Both the position numbers and the translations under genes were made by a program. Under the pieces are notes generated by a model. That model saw only the letters and a program-made list of their open reading frames with translations. It did no database searches and had not been told where the DNA came from. DNA of 33,271 nt from Acidimicrobiia bacterium (GTDB lineage: Bacteria > Actinomycetota > Acidimicrobiia > Acidimicrobiales > Bin134): assembly GCA_022821105.1 (NCBI GenBank), contig JAJEEH010000177.1:1-33271 (forward strand), written 5' to 3'. Below are positions 26,100 to 33,271 of the stretch, piece by piece; positions within the stretch are counted from its first letter, which is position 1; the number at the start of each line of letters is the position of its first letter.

Positions 26100-26846
26100 C
26101 TACCCTCGTATCGCCATACCGGCGGTGGAGCCCCCGTCGATTATGTACTCGTGGCCAGTCTGGTACGACGAGGCGTCCGACACCAGGTAGCAGGCCAGAT
26201 CGGCAACCTCGGAGGCCACCCCGGCCCGGCGCAGCGGCACATGGCCGAACAGCTCGGGGCGCCCGTGGCGGTCGGCAGACAGCATGGCGGTCTCGATTGG
26301 GCCGGGGTGTATGGAGTTCACCCGAATACCCTGCGGTCCCAGCTCAATGGCCGCCACTTTGGTCAGCCCCCGCACCGCCCATTTGGTGCCCCCATAGGCG
26401 GCGTGGTGGGAGATGCCCTCCATCCCGGCGATGGACGAAATGTTGACGATCCCCCCGCCGCCGGCCTCGGCCATGGAGTCGGCCACGCTCTGGATGCCCA
26501 GGAACGTGCCCAGGTAGTTCACCTCCCAAATGCGACGCAGGCTCTCGGGGTTCTCATCGGCAATCGGGGCGGTCCAGTGGATGGCGGCGTTGTTCACCAG
26601 CGCCCGCAGCGGCCCCTGCTCCACCGCGGCGGCCACCACCCGGGCCCAATCCTCGGGCGACGACACGTCGTGGTGGAGATACACGGCCTGGTCGCCCAGA
26701 TCGGCAGCCACCGCCTCTCCCGCCTCGTCGAGCACGTCGCCCATCACCACGTACGCGCCTTCGGCGACAAACTTCCGGGCCTCGGCCTCGCCCTGCCCCC
26801 GAGCCGCCCCGGTCACGATCGCTACTCGTCCATCAAGACTTCCCAT
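26100..26846 (-). CDS. SDR family oxidoreductase (3-alpha/20-beta-HSD-like)
   Basis: MGSLDGRVAIVTGAARGQGEAEARKFVAEGAYVVMGDV...NNAAIHW...ISSIAGMEGISHHAAYGGTKWAVRGLTK. Confidence 0.9.
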   Translation of the reverse strand: MGSLDGRVAIVTGAARGQGEAEARKFVAEGAYVVMGDVLDEAGEAVAADLGDQAVYLHHDVSSPEDWARVVAAAVEQGPLRALVNNAAIHWTAPIADENPESLRRIWEVNYLGTFLGIQSVADSMAEAGGGGIVNISSIAGMEGISHHAAYGGTKWAVRGLTKVAAIELGPQGIRVNSIHPGPIETAMLSADRHGRPELFGHVPLRRAGVASEVADLACYLVSDASSYQTGHEYIIDGGSTAGMAIRG

Positions 26847-26883
26847 GGCGAAGTTCTAGCCCAGCATCACCGCCCAGGACGGA

Positions 26884-28482
26884 TCAGCTGACTGGAGGCG
26901 ACTCCCGGAGGGCGGCGGCCTCGGCTCGCTCCTCCTCAGAGCGGATCTCTTGGCGAAGCGGGATCTGTCGGACCAACAGCGCGGCCAAGATTCCCAAGGC
27001 GATGACCGGTGCTCCGAAGATGAAACAGCGACCCACCCCCACCGTGAAGGACTCCAGCACCGCGTCCACTATCGAGGGATCCTGAATGGCTCGGATCTGT
27101 TGGGGGCTGCCCAACAGCTTGTCGGGATCGGGCAGAGCGGCCAACTGCTCGGGGGTGACCTTCGACTCCAGGGAGGACTGGAGCCCGTTGGCGTAGATGG
27201 CGCCCATGACGGCCGCGCCGATAGTGCCCCCCAGCGAACGTACGAAGTTGGTGGCCGCGCTCACCATGCCGATGTCGCGGTGAGGGCTGGCGTTCTGCAC
27301 GACTAGCACCAGCACCGGCATGGTCATCCCCAGCCCCAAGCCGATTACGAACACCATGACACCCACCTGAACCTGGGTGGTGTCCCGGTCCAAGAACAAG
27401 GCCAACAGCGCCATTCCCACAGTCATGAGCACTGTTCCGAGCACGATGAACACTTTGTAGTTCCCAAACCGGGTGAGCATTTTGCCCGACAACACCGACG
27501 TGAAGATGATGCCGATGAACATGGGCATCATGTTCAGACCCGAACCGGTGGCGCTCACCCCCGACACCACCTGCAAGAACACGGGGATGAAGAGTGTGGC
27601 CCCGAACATCACCAGCCCGATGAGCAGCATTACCACCATCGACCACCGCACTACGTCGTTGGAGTACAGCCGGGGAGGGAGGATCGGATCGGCTGCCTTG
27701 GTCTCCCACCAGAAGAACGCAGGGAGCAGCACGGCCGACACCGCCAGGATCAGAACCATCCCCGGCGACGACCAGGCCAGCTGGTCTCCCCCAATGCTGA
27801 GGGCGATCAGCAACGGGGTGAATCCGGAGATGAGCAACCCCGCCCCCAGCCAGTCGATGGGGCGGGACACGACGTCGAGGCGCACGTTGAACAGCACCGC
27901 AATGGCCGCCATTGAAATCAAGCCCACAGGAATGTTCACGTAGAACACCCAGCGCCAGCTCAGGTGGTCGACAAAGAAGCCGCCGATGAGGGGTCCGGCC
28001 ACGCTGGCCGTGCCGAATGTGGCCGCGATGTAGCCCTGATATCGGCCCCGCTCGTTGGGGGCGACGATGTCGCCCACGATGGCCATGGGCAGCGCCAGAA
28101 GGCCGCCGCCGGCCAACCCCTGCAAGGCCCGGAACAGCACCAGCTGCAACATTGTCTGCGACAGGCCGGCCAACCCCGAGGTGATGATGAAGAAGCCGAT
28201 GGTGAGCTGGAAGACCAGCTTGCGGCCATAGATGTCGCTGAGCTTGCCGATGATTGGCGTGGCGATGGTGCCGGTCAGCAGATAGGAGATGATGATCCAC
28301 GCCACTTGGTCCTGGCCACCCAGTTCGCCGGCGATAGTGGGCACCGCGGTGGCCAGCACCGAGTTGTCCAATGCCGCCAGGAACATGCCCGTCATCAGGG
28401 CGATCATGATGATGTGGACTTGACGGGGGGCGAGCTCCTCCGGCTCCACCAACTCGGGATTGAACAAGCGGGCCATCAGCAC
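26884..28482 (-). CDS. MFS transporter, DHA2 (EmrB/QacA) drug:H+ antiporter-like
   Basis: Polytopic; [41 protein letters not shown], many hydrophobic segments consistent with about 14 TM helices. Start could be an ATG 2 codons in (MARLFNPE). Confidence 0.9.
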   Translation of the reverse strand: MLMARLFNPELVEPEELAPRQVHIIMIALMTGMFLAALDNSVLATAVPTIAGELGGQDQVAWIIISYLLTGTIATPIIGKLSDIYGRKLVFQLTIGFFIITSGLAGLSQTMLQLVLFRALQGLAGGGLLALPMAIVGDIVAPNERGRYQGYIAATFGTASVAGPLIGGFFVDHLSWRWVFYVNIPVGLISMAAIAVLFNVRLDVVSRPIDWLGAGLLISGFTPLLIALSIGGDQLAWSSPGMVLILAVSAVLLPAFFWWETKAADPILPPRLYSNDVVRWSMVVMLLIGLVMFGATLFIPVFLQVVSGVSATGSGLNMMPMFIGIIFTSVLSGKMLTRFGNYKVFIVLGTVLMTVGMALLALFLDRDTTQVQVGVMVFVIGLGLGMTMPVLVLVVQNASPHRDIGMVSAATNFVRSLGGTIGAAVMGAIYANGLQSSLESKVTPEQLAALPDPDKLLGSPQQIRAIQDPSIVDAVLESFTVGVGRCFIFGAPVIALGILAALLVRQIPLRQEIRSEEERAEAAALRESPPVS

Positions 28483-28512
28483 TACCAGTCTTCGGCTACA
28501 ACCTGCCCACCT

Positions 28513-30078
28513 TCAGATAGACCGGGTCTTGCCCTCCCAGTAGGGGTCCCGCAGGCGGCGCTTGTACAGCTTGCCGTTGGGATCGCGGGGCATTTCGTTG
28601 GTGAAGTCGATGGAGCGGGGCCACTTCTGCTTGGCGATCTGATCCCGGAGGAACTCCATGATGGCCCCCCGGGTGTCGTCGTCGGCAGCCACCCCGGCAG
28701 CCGGCTCGATCACCGCTTTGATCTCCTCGCCGGTGTCCTCGTTGGGAATCCCGAACACCGCGGTGTCGCCCACCAGCGGGCTCTGGAGCAGGGCGCCCTC
28801 GATCTCGGCTGGGTAGATGTTCATCCCGCCCACGATGATCATGTCGTTGGAACGGTCGTTGAGGAACAGGTAGCCGTCGTCGTTGAAGTAGCCCACGTCG
28901 CCCACGGTGAAGAACTCCTCCCCCAGGCGGGCCTTGTCGGTCTTGTCCTTGTCTTTGTAGTACTCAAAGGTCTGTCCTTGGGGCATCTTCATGTAGATGG
29001 TGCCGCTGGCGCCGGGGGGCAGGCGATTGCCGTCGTCGTCCACCACGATGACTTCCGATCCCGGCCACGGGCGACCCACCGTGCCGGGGTACCGGCGCCA
29101 CTCGTCGGGGGGGATATAGGTGCCGCCGCCTTCGGTGGCCGCGTAGTAATCACAGATGCAGTCGCCCCACCAGTCGAGCATCTTCTGCTTGGTCTCCACC
29201 GGGCAGGGCGCGGCGGCGTGGATCATCCGCCGCAGCGACGACACGTCGTAGCGCTCCTTCACCTCGTCGGGCAGTTGGAGCAGGCGGTGGAACATCGTGG
29301 GCACCATGTGGCTCTGGGTGACCTTGTAGCGGTCGATGCGCTCCAGCGCCCCCTCTGCGGTCCAGCGGCCCATGAGGACCGCGGGATGACCCATGTGCAG
29401 CGTCGTGGTGGTCCAGATGTTCACCTCGGTGTGGTAGAGCGGGGCCTGCGTGATGTGGACGTTGTCTTGGTGGGGCATGATGCCCAGCAGCATGAACAGC
29501 CCGCCGGAGCCGGCGGCAGACTCGTCGGGGTGAACACCGGGCAATGCCCGCCGCACGCCCTTGGGCCGACCGGTGGTACCCGAGGTGTAGAACATGAACG
29601 ACCCGGTGGTGAGGTCGTCGGGCCGATTGGCCGGCTGGGAATCGACCAGCTCGGACAGCGGACGGAAGCCGTCGATTCCCCCCACCGAGAAACGGTTGGC
29701 GGCAGGCACATCGCTCTCCTCCAGCACCCTGGTGGCCTGATCGGCAAAGTCCTCATGGACGATGAACGCCTTGGTCTCACTGTCGTTGACGATGTAGGCG
29801 ATCTCGGGACCGGCCAAGTGCCAGTTCACGGTGGTGAGGTAAAAGCCCCCCTGGTAGGCGGCCAAGGACACGGCCGTCTGCTCGATCCCGTTGGGCAGCA
29901 CGGTGGTCACCTGATCGCCCACCTTCAACCCGGCAACCCGCAGGCCGTGCACGATGCGGTTGGTCAGCTCGGCCAGCTCCCGGTAGGTGATCTCGTTGTA
30001 GTCAGGGTCCACTACCGCCAGGCGCTCAGGATCGGCCTCGGCGATCTTCCAAAACCCCAGCACGTCGGTCTCAGCCAT
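28513..30078 (-). CDS. AMP-dependent acyl-CoA synthetase
   Basis: MAETDVLGFWKIAEADPERLAVVDPDYNEITYREL...FYTSGTTGRPKGVRR...YYAATEGGGTYI...GDVGYFNDDGYLFLNDRSNDMIIVGGMNIYPAEIE...MPRDPNGKLYKRRL; RBS GGAGGG. Confidence 0.92.
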   Translation of the reverse strand: MAETDVLGFWKIAEADPERLAVVDPDYNEITYRELAELTNRIVHGLRVAGLKVGDQVTTVLPNGIEQTAVSLAAYQGGFYLTTVNWHLAGPEIAYIVNDSETKAFIVHEDFADQATRVLEESDVPAANRFSVGGIDGFRPLSELVDSQPANRPDDLTTGSFMFYTSGTTGRPKGVRRALPGVHPDESAAGSGGLFMLLGIMPHQDNVHITQAPLYHTEVNIWTTTTLHMGHPAVLMGRWTAEGALERIDRYKVTQSHMVPTMFHRLLQLPDEVKERYDVSSLRRMIHAAAPCPVETKQKMLDWWGDCICDYYAATEGGGTYIPPDEWRRYPGTVGRPWPGSEVIVVDDDGNRLPPGASGTIYMKMPQGQTFEYYKDKDKTDKARLGEEFFTVGDVGYFNDDGYLFLNDRSNDMIIVGGMNIYPAEIEGALLQSPLVGDTAVFGIPNEDTGEEIKAVIEPAAGVAADDDTRGAIMEFLRDQIAKQKWPRSIDFTNEMPRDPNGKLYKRRLRDPYWEGKTRSI

Positions 30079-30144
30079 TTGCCCTCCAATCGGCGCGCGC
30101 TGGGAGGATGGTAGGCGCAGTCTGCGGAGAGGCCGAAACCGTGC

Positions 30145-30918
30145 TTACATGCCAGTGAAGTCGGGCGGGCGCTTCTCCATGAAGGCAGAGATGGCCTCCA
30201 CATTGGCCGGCGCTCCCATCAGGCGGCCGAAGGCGGCGTTCTCCCGCTCGCGTGCCGAGGCCACCCCGTCATGCCAGCAATGGGTGATCAGCACCTTCGA
30301 CTCCATCAGCGACGACACCGGCAGCGCGGCCAGCTTCTGAGCGTGGGCCAGGGTGGTATCCAACAGCTCGTCGGGAGGGCACACCTTCCATACCAGGCCC
30401 ATCTCTTTGGCCTCCTCGGCGGTGATCCACTCGGCGCTGAGCAGGGTCCAAATGGCCTGCTGGCGGCCCAGCAGCAGCGGGAAGGTGTAGCTGCTGGCTG
30501 CTTCGGGGGCCACGCCCAGGCTGGAGAACGGACACCGCAACCGGGCCTCCGAGGACATGAAGGCCAGGTCGGCGAACCCCAACATGGTGGCCCCTACCCC
30601 GATGGCCAAACCGTTCACCGCAACGATGAACGGCTTGGCGAACGAGTCCATCTGGTCGATCATCCCGGCGAACCCATGGACGCCGGGCTCCACACCGCCC
30701 CCGCCAGGGTTGCGGGCCCCCATCTCCACCAGGTCGGTGCCTGCGCAGAACGCCCGTCCATTTCCGGTGAGCACCACCACAGCCACATCGGAGTCAGCGG
30801 CGGCATCGATCAGGGCTTGGGCAGTGGCGTCGTACAGGGCCTCGCTGAACGCGTTCAGCGCATCGGGGCGGTCCAAGGTCAGCAGCCGAACCCGCCCGTG
30901 GTCTTCTATCTTGAGCAT
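30145..30918 (-). CDS. Enoyl-CoA hydratase/isomerase
   Basis: VRLLTLDRPDALNAFSEALYDA...VVVLTGNGRAFCAGTDLVEM...FIVAVNGLAIGVGATMLGFADLAFMS. Confidence 0.9.
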   Translation of the reverse strand: MLKIEDHGRVRLLTLDRPDALNAFSEALYDATAQALIDAAADSDVAVVVLTGNGRAFCAGTDLVEMGARNPGGGGVEPGVHGFAGMIDQMDSFAKPFIVAVNGLAIGVGATMLGFADLAFMSSEARLRCPFSSLGVAPEAASSYTFPLLLGRQQAIWTLLSAEWITAEEAKEMGLVWKVCPPDELLDTTLAHAQKLAALPVSSLMESKVLITHCWHDGVASARERENAAFGRLMGAPANVEAISAFMEKRPPDFTGM

Positions 30919-30930
30919 CGGTCTGGCAGC

Positions 30931-31749
30931 CTATAGCGGGTTCCAGCGGGGCTCACGACCCTCGCGGAAGGCCTCAGAAGCCTCGGCCATGTTTCCGGTG
31001 AACGTGCCCAGCACCTGGGTGCGGTTTTCCAGCTCCATGGCGTGACGCAGGCTGGGGGCGTCGAGGGTGGCGTTGGCCCCCAGCTTGGTCATCCACACCC
31101 CGTACTCGTTGTTGGCGGCGATCTGCCGAGCCACTTCAAGAGCCGCTTCCACTACTTGGCCGTCGGGCACCACTCGCGAAACCAGTCCAATGCGGTCGGC
31201 TTCCGCGGCATCGAAGATCCTCCCGGTGAGCATCAGCTCCCGAGCCCGACCGGCCCCGATAATCCGGGGCAGCAGATAGCTGTTGCCCACGTCCAGCGAC
31301 GACAGGCCCACCTTGATGAACACCGAACCGAACCGGGCCGACTCCGCGGCCAACCGAACGTCGCAGTGCAAAGCGATGGCGAAGCCCCCGCCGACGGCCG
31401 GACCGTTCACCGCGGCGATCACCGGCACCCGGAGTTCGTAGATCTTGAGCATGAGGTTGGCCAGGTCGAGCTGCATGTCGTAGATGGCGCCTACCCTGCT
31501 CCGGTCGGGCGCCTCGGCGAAGTCCTGCTCGCCCCCGGCCTTGAGATCGGCACCGGAGCAGAACCCCCGGCCGGCGCCGGTGAGAACCACCGCCCGCTGC
31601 GAGCGGTCCCGCTCCACCTCCTCAAGGGCTCCGTTCAGATCGTCGATGAGGTCTGGGCTGATGGCGTTGAGCCGCTCCGGGCGGGACATGGTGATCTGGG
31701 TGATGCCCGCTTCGGGCGTTTCAATCGTGACAGTAGAAGCGTCGCTCAA
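30931..31749 (-). CDS. Enoyl-CoA hydratase/isomerase
   Basis: ITQITMSRPERLNAISPDLIDDL...AVVLTGAGRGFCSGADLKAGGE...VPVIAAVNGPAVGGGFAIALHCDVRLAAESARFGSVFIKVGLSSLDVGNSYLLPRIIG; TTG start. Confidence 0.9.
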   Translation of the reverse strand: MSDASTVTIETPEAGITQITMSRPERLNAISPDLIDDLNGALEEVERDRSQRAVVLTGAGRGFCSGADLKAGGEQDFAEAPDRSRVGAIYDMQLDLANLMLKIYELRVPVIAAVNGPAVGGGFAIALHCDVRLAAESARFGSVFIKVGLSSLDVGNSYLLPRIIGAGRARELMLTGRIFDAAEADRIGLVSRVVPDGQVVEAALEVARQIAANNEYGVWMTKLGANATLDAPSLRHAMELENRTQVLGTFTGNMAEASEAFREGREPRWNPL

Positions 31750-31847
31750 CGCCTGTTCACCGCCTAACTAGGGAAAGAGGGCAGGGAGAAAGAGCAGGGA
31801 TTATAGACACTGGACACCGTCAGGTTGTGGATTTCGCTGTGATCCAG

Positions 31848-31876
31848 TTGTGGACAGAGCTAATCGTCTCTATAGT
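31848..31876 (+). promoter_or_regulatory. Sigma-A-type promoter: TTGTGG - 17 bp - TATAGT
   Basis: -35 TTGTGG 31848-31853, spacer 31854-31870 (17 bp), -10 TATAGT 31871-31876, ATG at 31889 about 12 nt downstream of the -10. Confidence 0.6.
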
Positions 31877-31888
31877 GCCTGTTCCGGC

Positions 31889-32155
31889 ATGACTTTGGGC
31901 ATTGTAGTAGGGGCCTATCTCGTCGTGCATTTGCTCGGCGCCTACTTGCTGCGCGCGTCCGGGGTTGCAACCGATCTGTTCGGCCGATTCCGCAACGTCC
32001 CCGACCTGCCCGAGCCGAAGCAGCTGTCCGAGTTCACCGCCTTCGTGGAGTCCCACTCCTTCTGGGACACCGAGGATGATGAAGCCCTCGACGACGTCGA
32101 CGAGTTCGAGCTCCAAGCGGTCTTCTGGAACGAGAGGCGGCGCAGAAGCGCCTAA
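31889..32155 (+). CDS. Small single-pass membrane protein with acidic cytosolic-type tail, unknown function
   Basis: MTLGIVVGAYLVVHLLGAYLLRASGVATDLFGRFRNVPDLPEPKQLSEFTAFVESHSFWDTEDDEALDDVDEFELQAVFWNERRRRSA; good promoter directly upstream; not antisense to another gene. Confidence 0.6.
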   Translation: MTLGIVVGAYLVVHLLGAYLLRASGVATDLFGRFRNVPDLPEPKQLSEFTAFVESHSFWDTEDDEALDDVDEFELQAVFWNERRRRSA

Positions 32156-32161
32156 GTTCGC

Positions 32162-32174
32162 ACGCCCTTGGCGT
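32162..32174. terminator. Weak candidate hairpin between convergent genes
   Basis: ACGCC-ctt-GGCGT, 5 bp perfect stem in the 27-bp gap between stops at 32155 (+) and 32183 (-); no U-tract. Confidence 0.25.
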
Positions 32175-32182
32175 CCAACCTC

Positions 32183-32962
32183 TCAATTCGACTTGGCGTG
32201 GAGGCCGCCGTCTACCAGCACGACTGCGCCGTTGATGAATGAGGCGGCGGGCAGCACCAATGACAGAGTGACCTGGGCTACCTCTTCGGGATCTCCGTAG
32301 CGGCGAGCGGGCACCCGGCGGCGAGCGTATTTCTGCTTGTCCTCTTCGGGGATGTCGCCGGTCATTGCGGTGCGGATCGGGCCGGGGCAGATCGCGTTGG
32401 CGGTCACCCCCCACTGGCCCAGCTCCACGGCCAGCGCCCGGGTGAGGCCCACCACACCGTGCTTGCTCACCGTGTAGGGCGATGTGTTGGGTGTGGCCAT
32501 CACCCCCTCGGTGGAGGCCACGTTGACGATGCGCCCGTCGCCGTTGCGCTTCAGGTCGTCCAGGCAGGCCCGCACCAGGCGCATCTGTGCGGTGAGGTTC
32601 ACCTCCATTGTGGCGGCCCACACATCCTCGTAGTCGGGGGCCTCCACCGGCCCGCCGGCAACCATGCCGGCGTTGTTGATCAGGATGTCGATCGGGCCCA
32701 ATTCGGCCTGAACTCGCGCTACTGCTTGATCTATGGCCTCGGGATCGGCCAAGTCGCAGGCCATCGCCAGGGCAGTGCCTCCCGCTTCGACGATTGCAGC
32801 CACCGTCTCCTCCACCCCCAAGCGATTGACGTCCAGCGCGGCCACCTTGGCCCCCTCGTCGGCCAGAAGCCACGCGGTGGCTCGGCCCATGCCGGAGGCC
32901 GCGCCGGTGACCAAGGCCACCCGACCGGCCACCGAACGGTCCAACTTGCTAAGACGAGCCAT
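32183..32962 (-). CDS. SDR family oxidoreductase
   Basis: MARLSKLDRSVAGRVALVTGAASGMGRATAWLLADEGAKVAALDVN...NNAGMVAGG...YTVSKHGVVGLTR; ATG overlaps the MGMT stop. Confidence 0.9.
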   Translation of the reverse strand: MARLSKLDRSVAGRVALVTGAASGMGRATAWLLADEGAKVAALDVNRLGVEETVAAIVEAGGTALAMACDLADPEAIDQAVARVQAELGPIDILINNAGMVAGGPVEAPDYEDVWAATMEVNLTAQMRLVRACLDDLKRNGDGRIVNVASTEGVMATPNTSPYTVSKHGVVGLTRALAVELGQWGVTANAICPGPIRTAMTGDIPEEDKQKYARRRVPARRYGDPEEVAQVTLSLVLPAASFINGAVVLVDGGLHAKSN

Positions 32963-33271
32963 CAGACCCGGTGGGCGCTCTCGTGCTCCAACAACCAGGC
33001 CTTCACATCGGGGCGGCCTCCGTACTCCCCCACCGACCCATCGCTGCGCACCACCCGGTGACAAGGCACCACCAAGGGGATCGGATTGCTCGACATGGCC
33101 GTCCCCACCGCTCGAGCCGCACCAGGAGAGCCGGCCATGAAGGCCAGTTCCCCGTAGGACACAGTGGTGCCGTAGTCCACGGTCATCAGAGTGTCGAGCA
33201 CCCGACGGTAGAACCCGTGGCTCAGCCGCCAGTCCAAAGCCACGTCGAACTGGTGTCGGCGACCCTCGAAG
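32962..33271 (-). CDS. ogt: Methylated-DNA-protein-cysteine methyltransferase (MGMT), N-terminus off the right edge
   Basis: In-frame from window edge: FEGRRHQFDVALDWRLSHGFYRRVLDTLMTVDYGTTVSYGELAFMAGSPGAARAVGTAMSSNPIPLVVPCHRVVRSDGSVGEYGG; PCHRV active site. Confidence 0.92.
   Translation of the reverse strand, partial: FEGRRHQFDVALDWRLSHGFYRRVLDTLMTVDYGTTVSYGELAFMAGSPGAARAVGTAMSSNPIPLVVPCHRVVRSDGSVGEYGGRPDVKAWLLEHESAHRV

Noticed and set aside
26936-28300. 454-aa alternative-frame minus-strand ORF inside the MFS gene
   Set aside because: His/Arg/Gly-rich out-of-frame translation; the in-frame product is a convincing transporter.
27964-30114. 716-aa plus-strand ORF antisense to the MFS transporter and acyl-CoA synthetase
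   Set aside because: Antisense shadow typical of high-GC codon bias: His/Gly/Val-rich low-sense translation spanning two well-supported genes on the other strand, no start context.
31823-31855. TTGTGGATT/TTGTGGACA resembling inverted DnaA boxes
   Set aside because: Imperfect matches, only two, and one overlaps a good -35 element; no dnaA/dnaN/parAB genes nearby.
1-33271. Search for CRISPR arrays, tRNA/rRNA, transposases, integrases, attachment repeats
   Set aside because: None recognised by eye; the window looks like a chromosomal metabolic region rather than a mobile island.

Overview
High-GC, actinobacterial-looking chromosomal window (Acidimicrobiia-like is a guess from protein style only). 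It is almost fully coding and dominated by CoA-thioester and steroid/isoprenoid-type catabolism. The best-recognised anchor is a left-end operon on the minus strand: ipdA-ipdB-ipdC-like genes (steroid ring C/D opening) followed by a partial acyl-CoA dehydrogenase. The rest includes 8 SDRs, an AMACR-type racemase, a tandem pair of type III CoA-transferases, a thiolase-like/DUF35 pair, two acyl-CoA ligases, two enoyl-CoA hydratases, a P450, VOC proteins, Dabb-like proteins, two methyltransferases, a DHA2-type MFS transporter, a TlpA-like lipoprotein, two paralogous lipoproteins of unknown function, and a partial MGMT at the right edge. I saw no rRNA, tRNA, CRISPR array, transposase, integrase or phage gene. 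The observations most worth a second look are: (1) a recurrent TANNNT hexamer 6-9 nt upstream of about a dozen start codons (leaderless-promoter architecture), in three cases with the upstream gene's TAG stop forming the first three bases of the hexamer; (2) a translationally coupled type III CoA-transferase pair in which only one partner keeps the expected catalytic Asp; (3) an acyl-CoA ligase whose C-terminal catalytic Lys is Gln; (4) a duplicated, Cys-containing lipoprotein family; (5) an orphan small membrane protein behind a near-textbook promoter. All family calls are from reading the translations; no database search was run.
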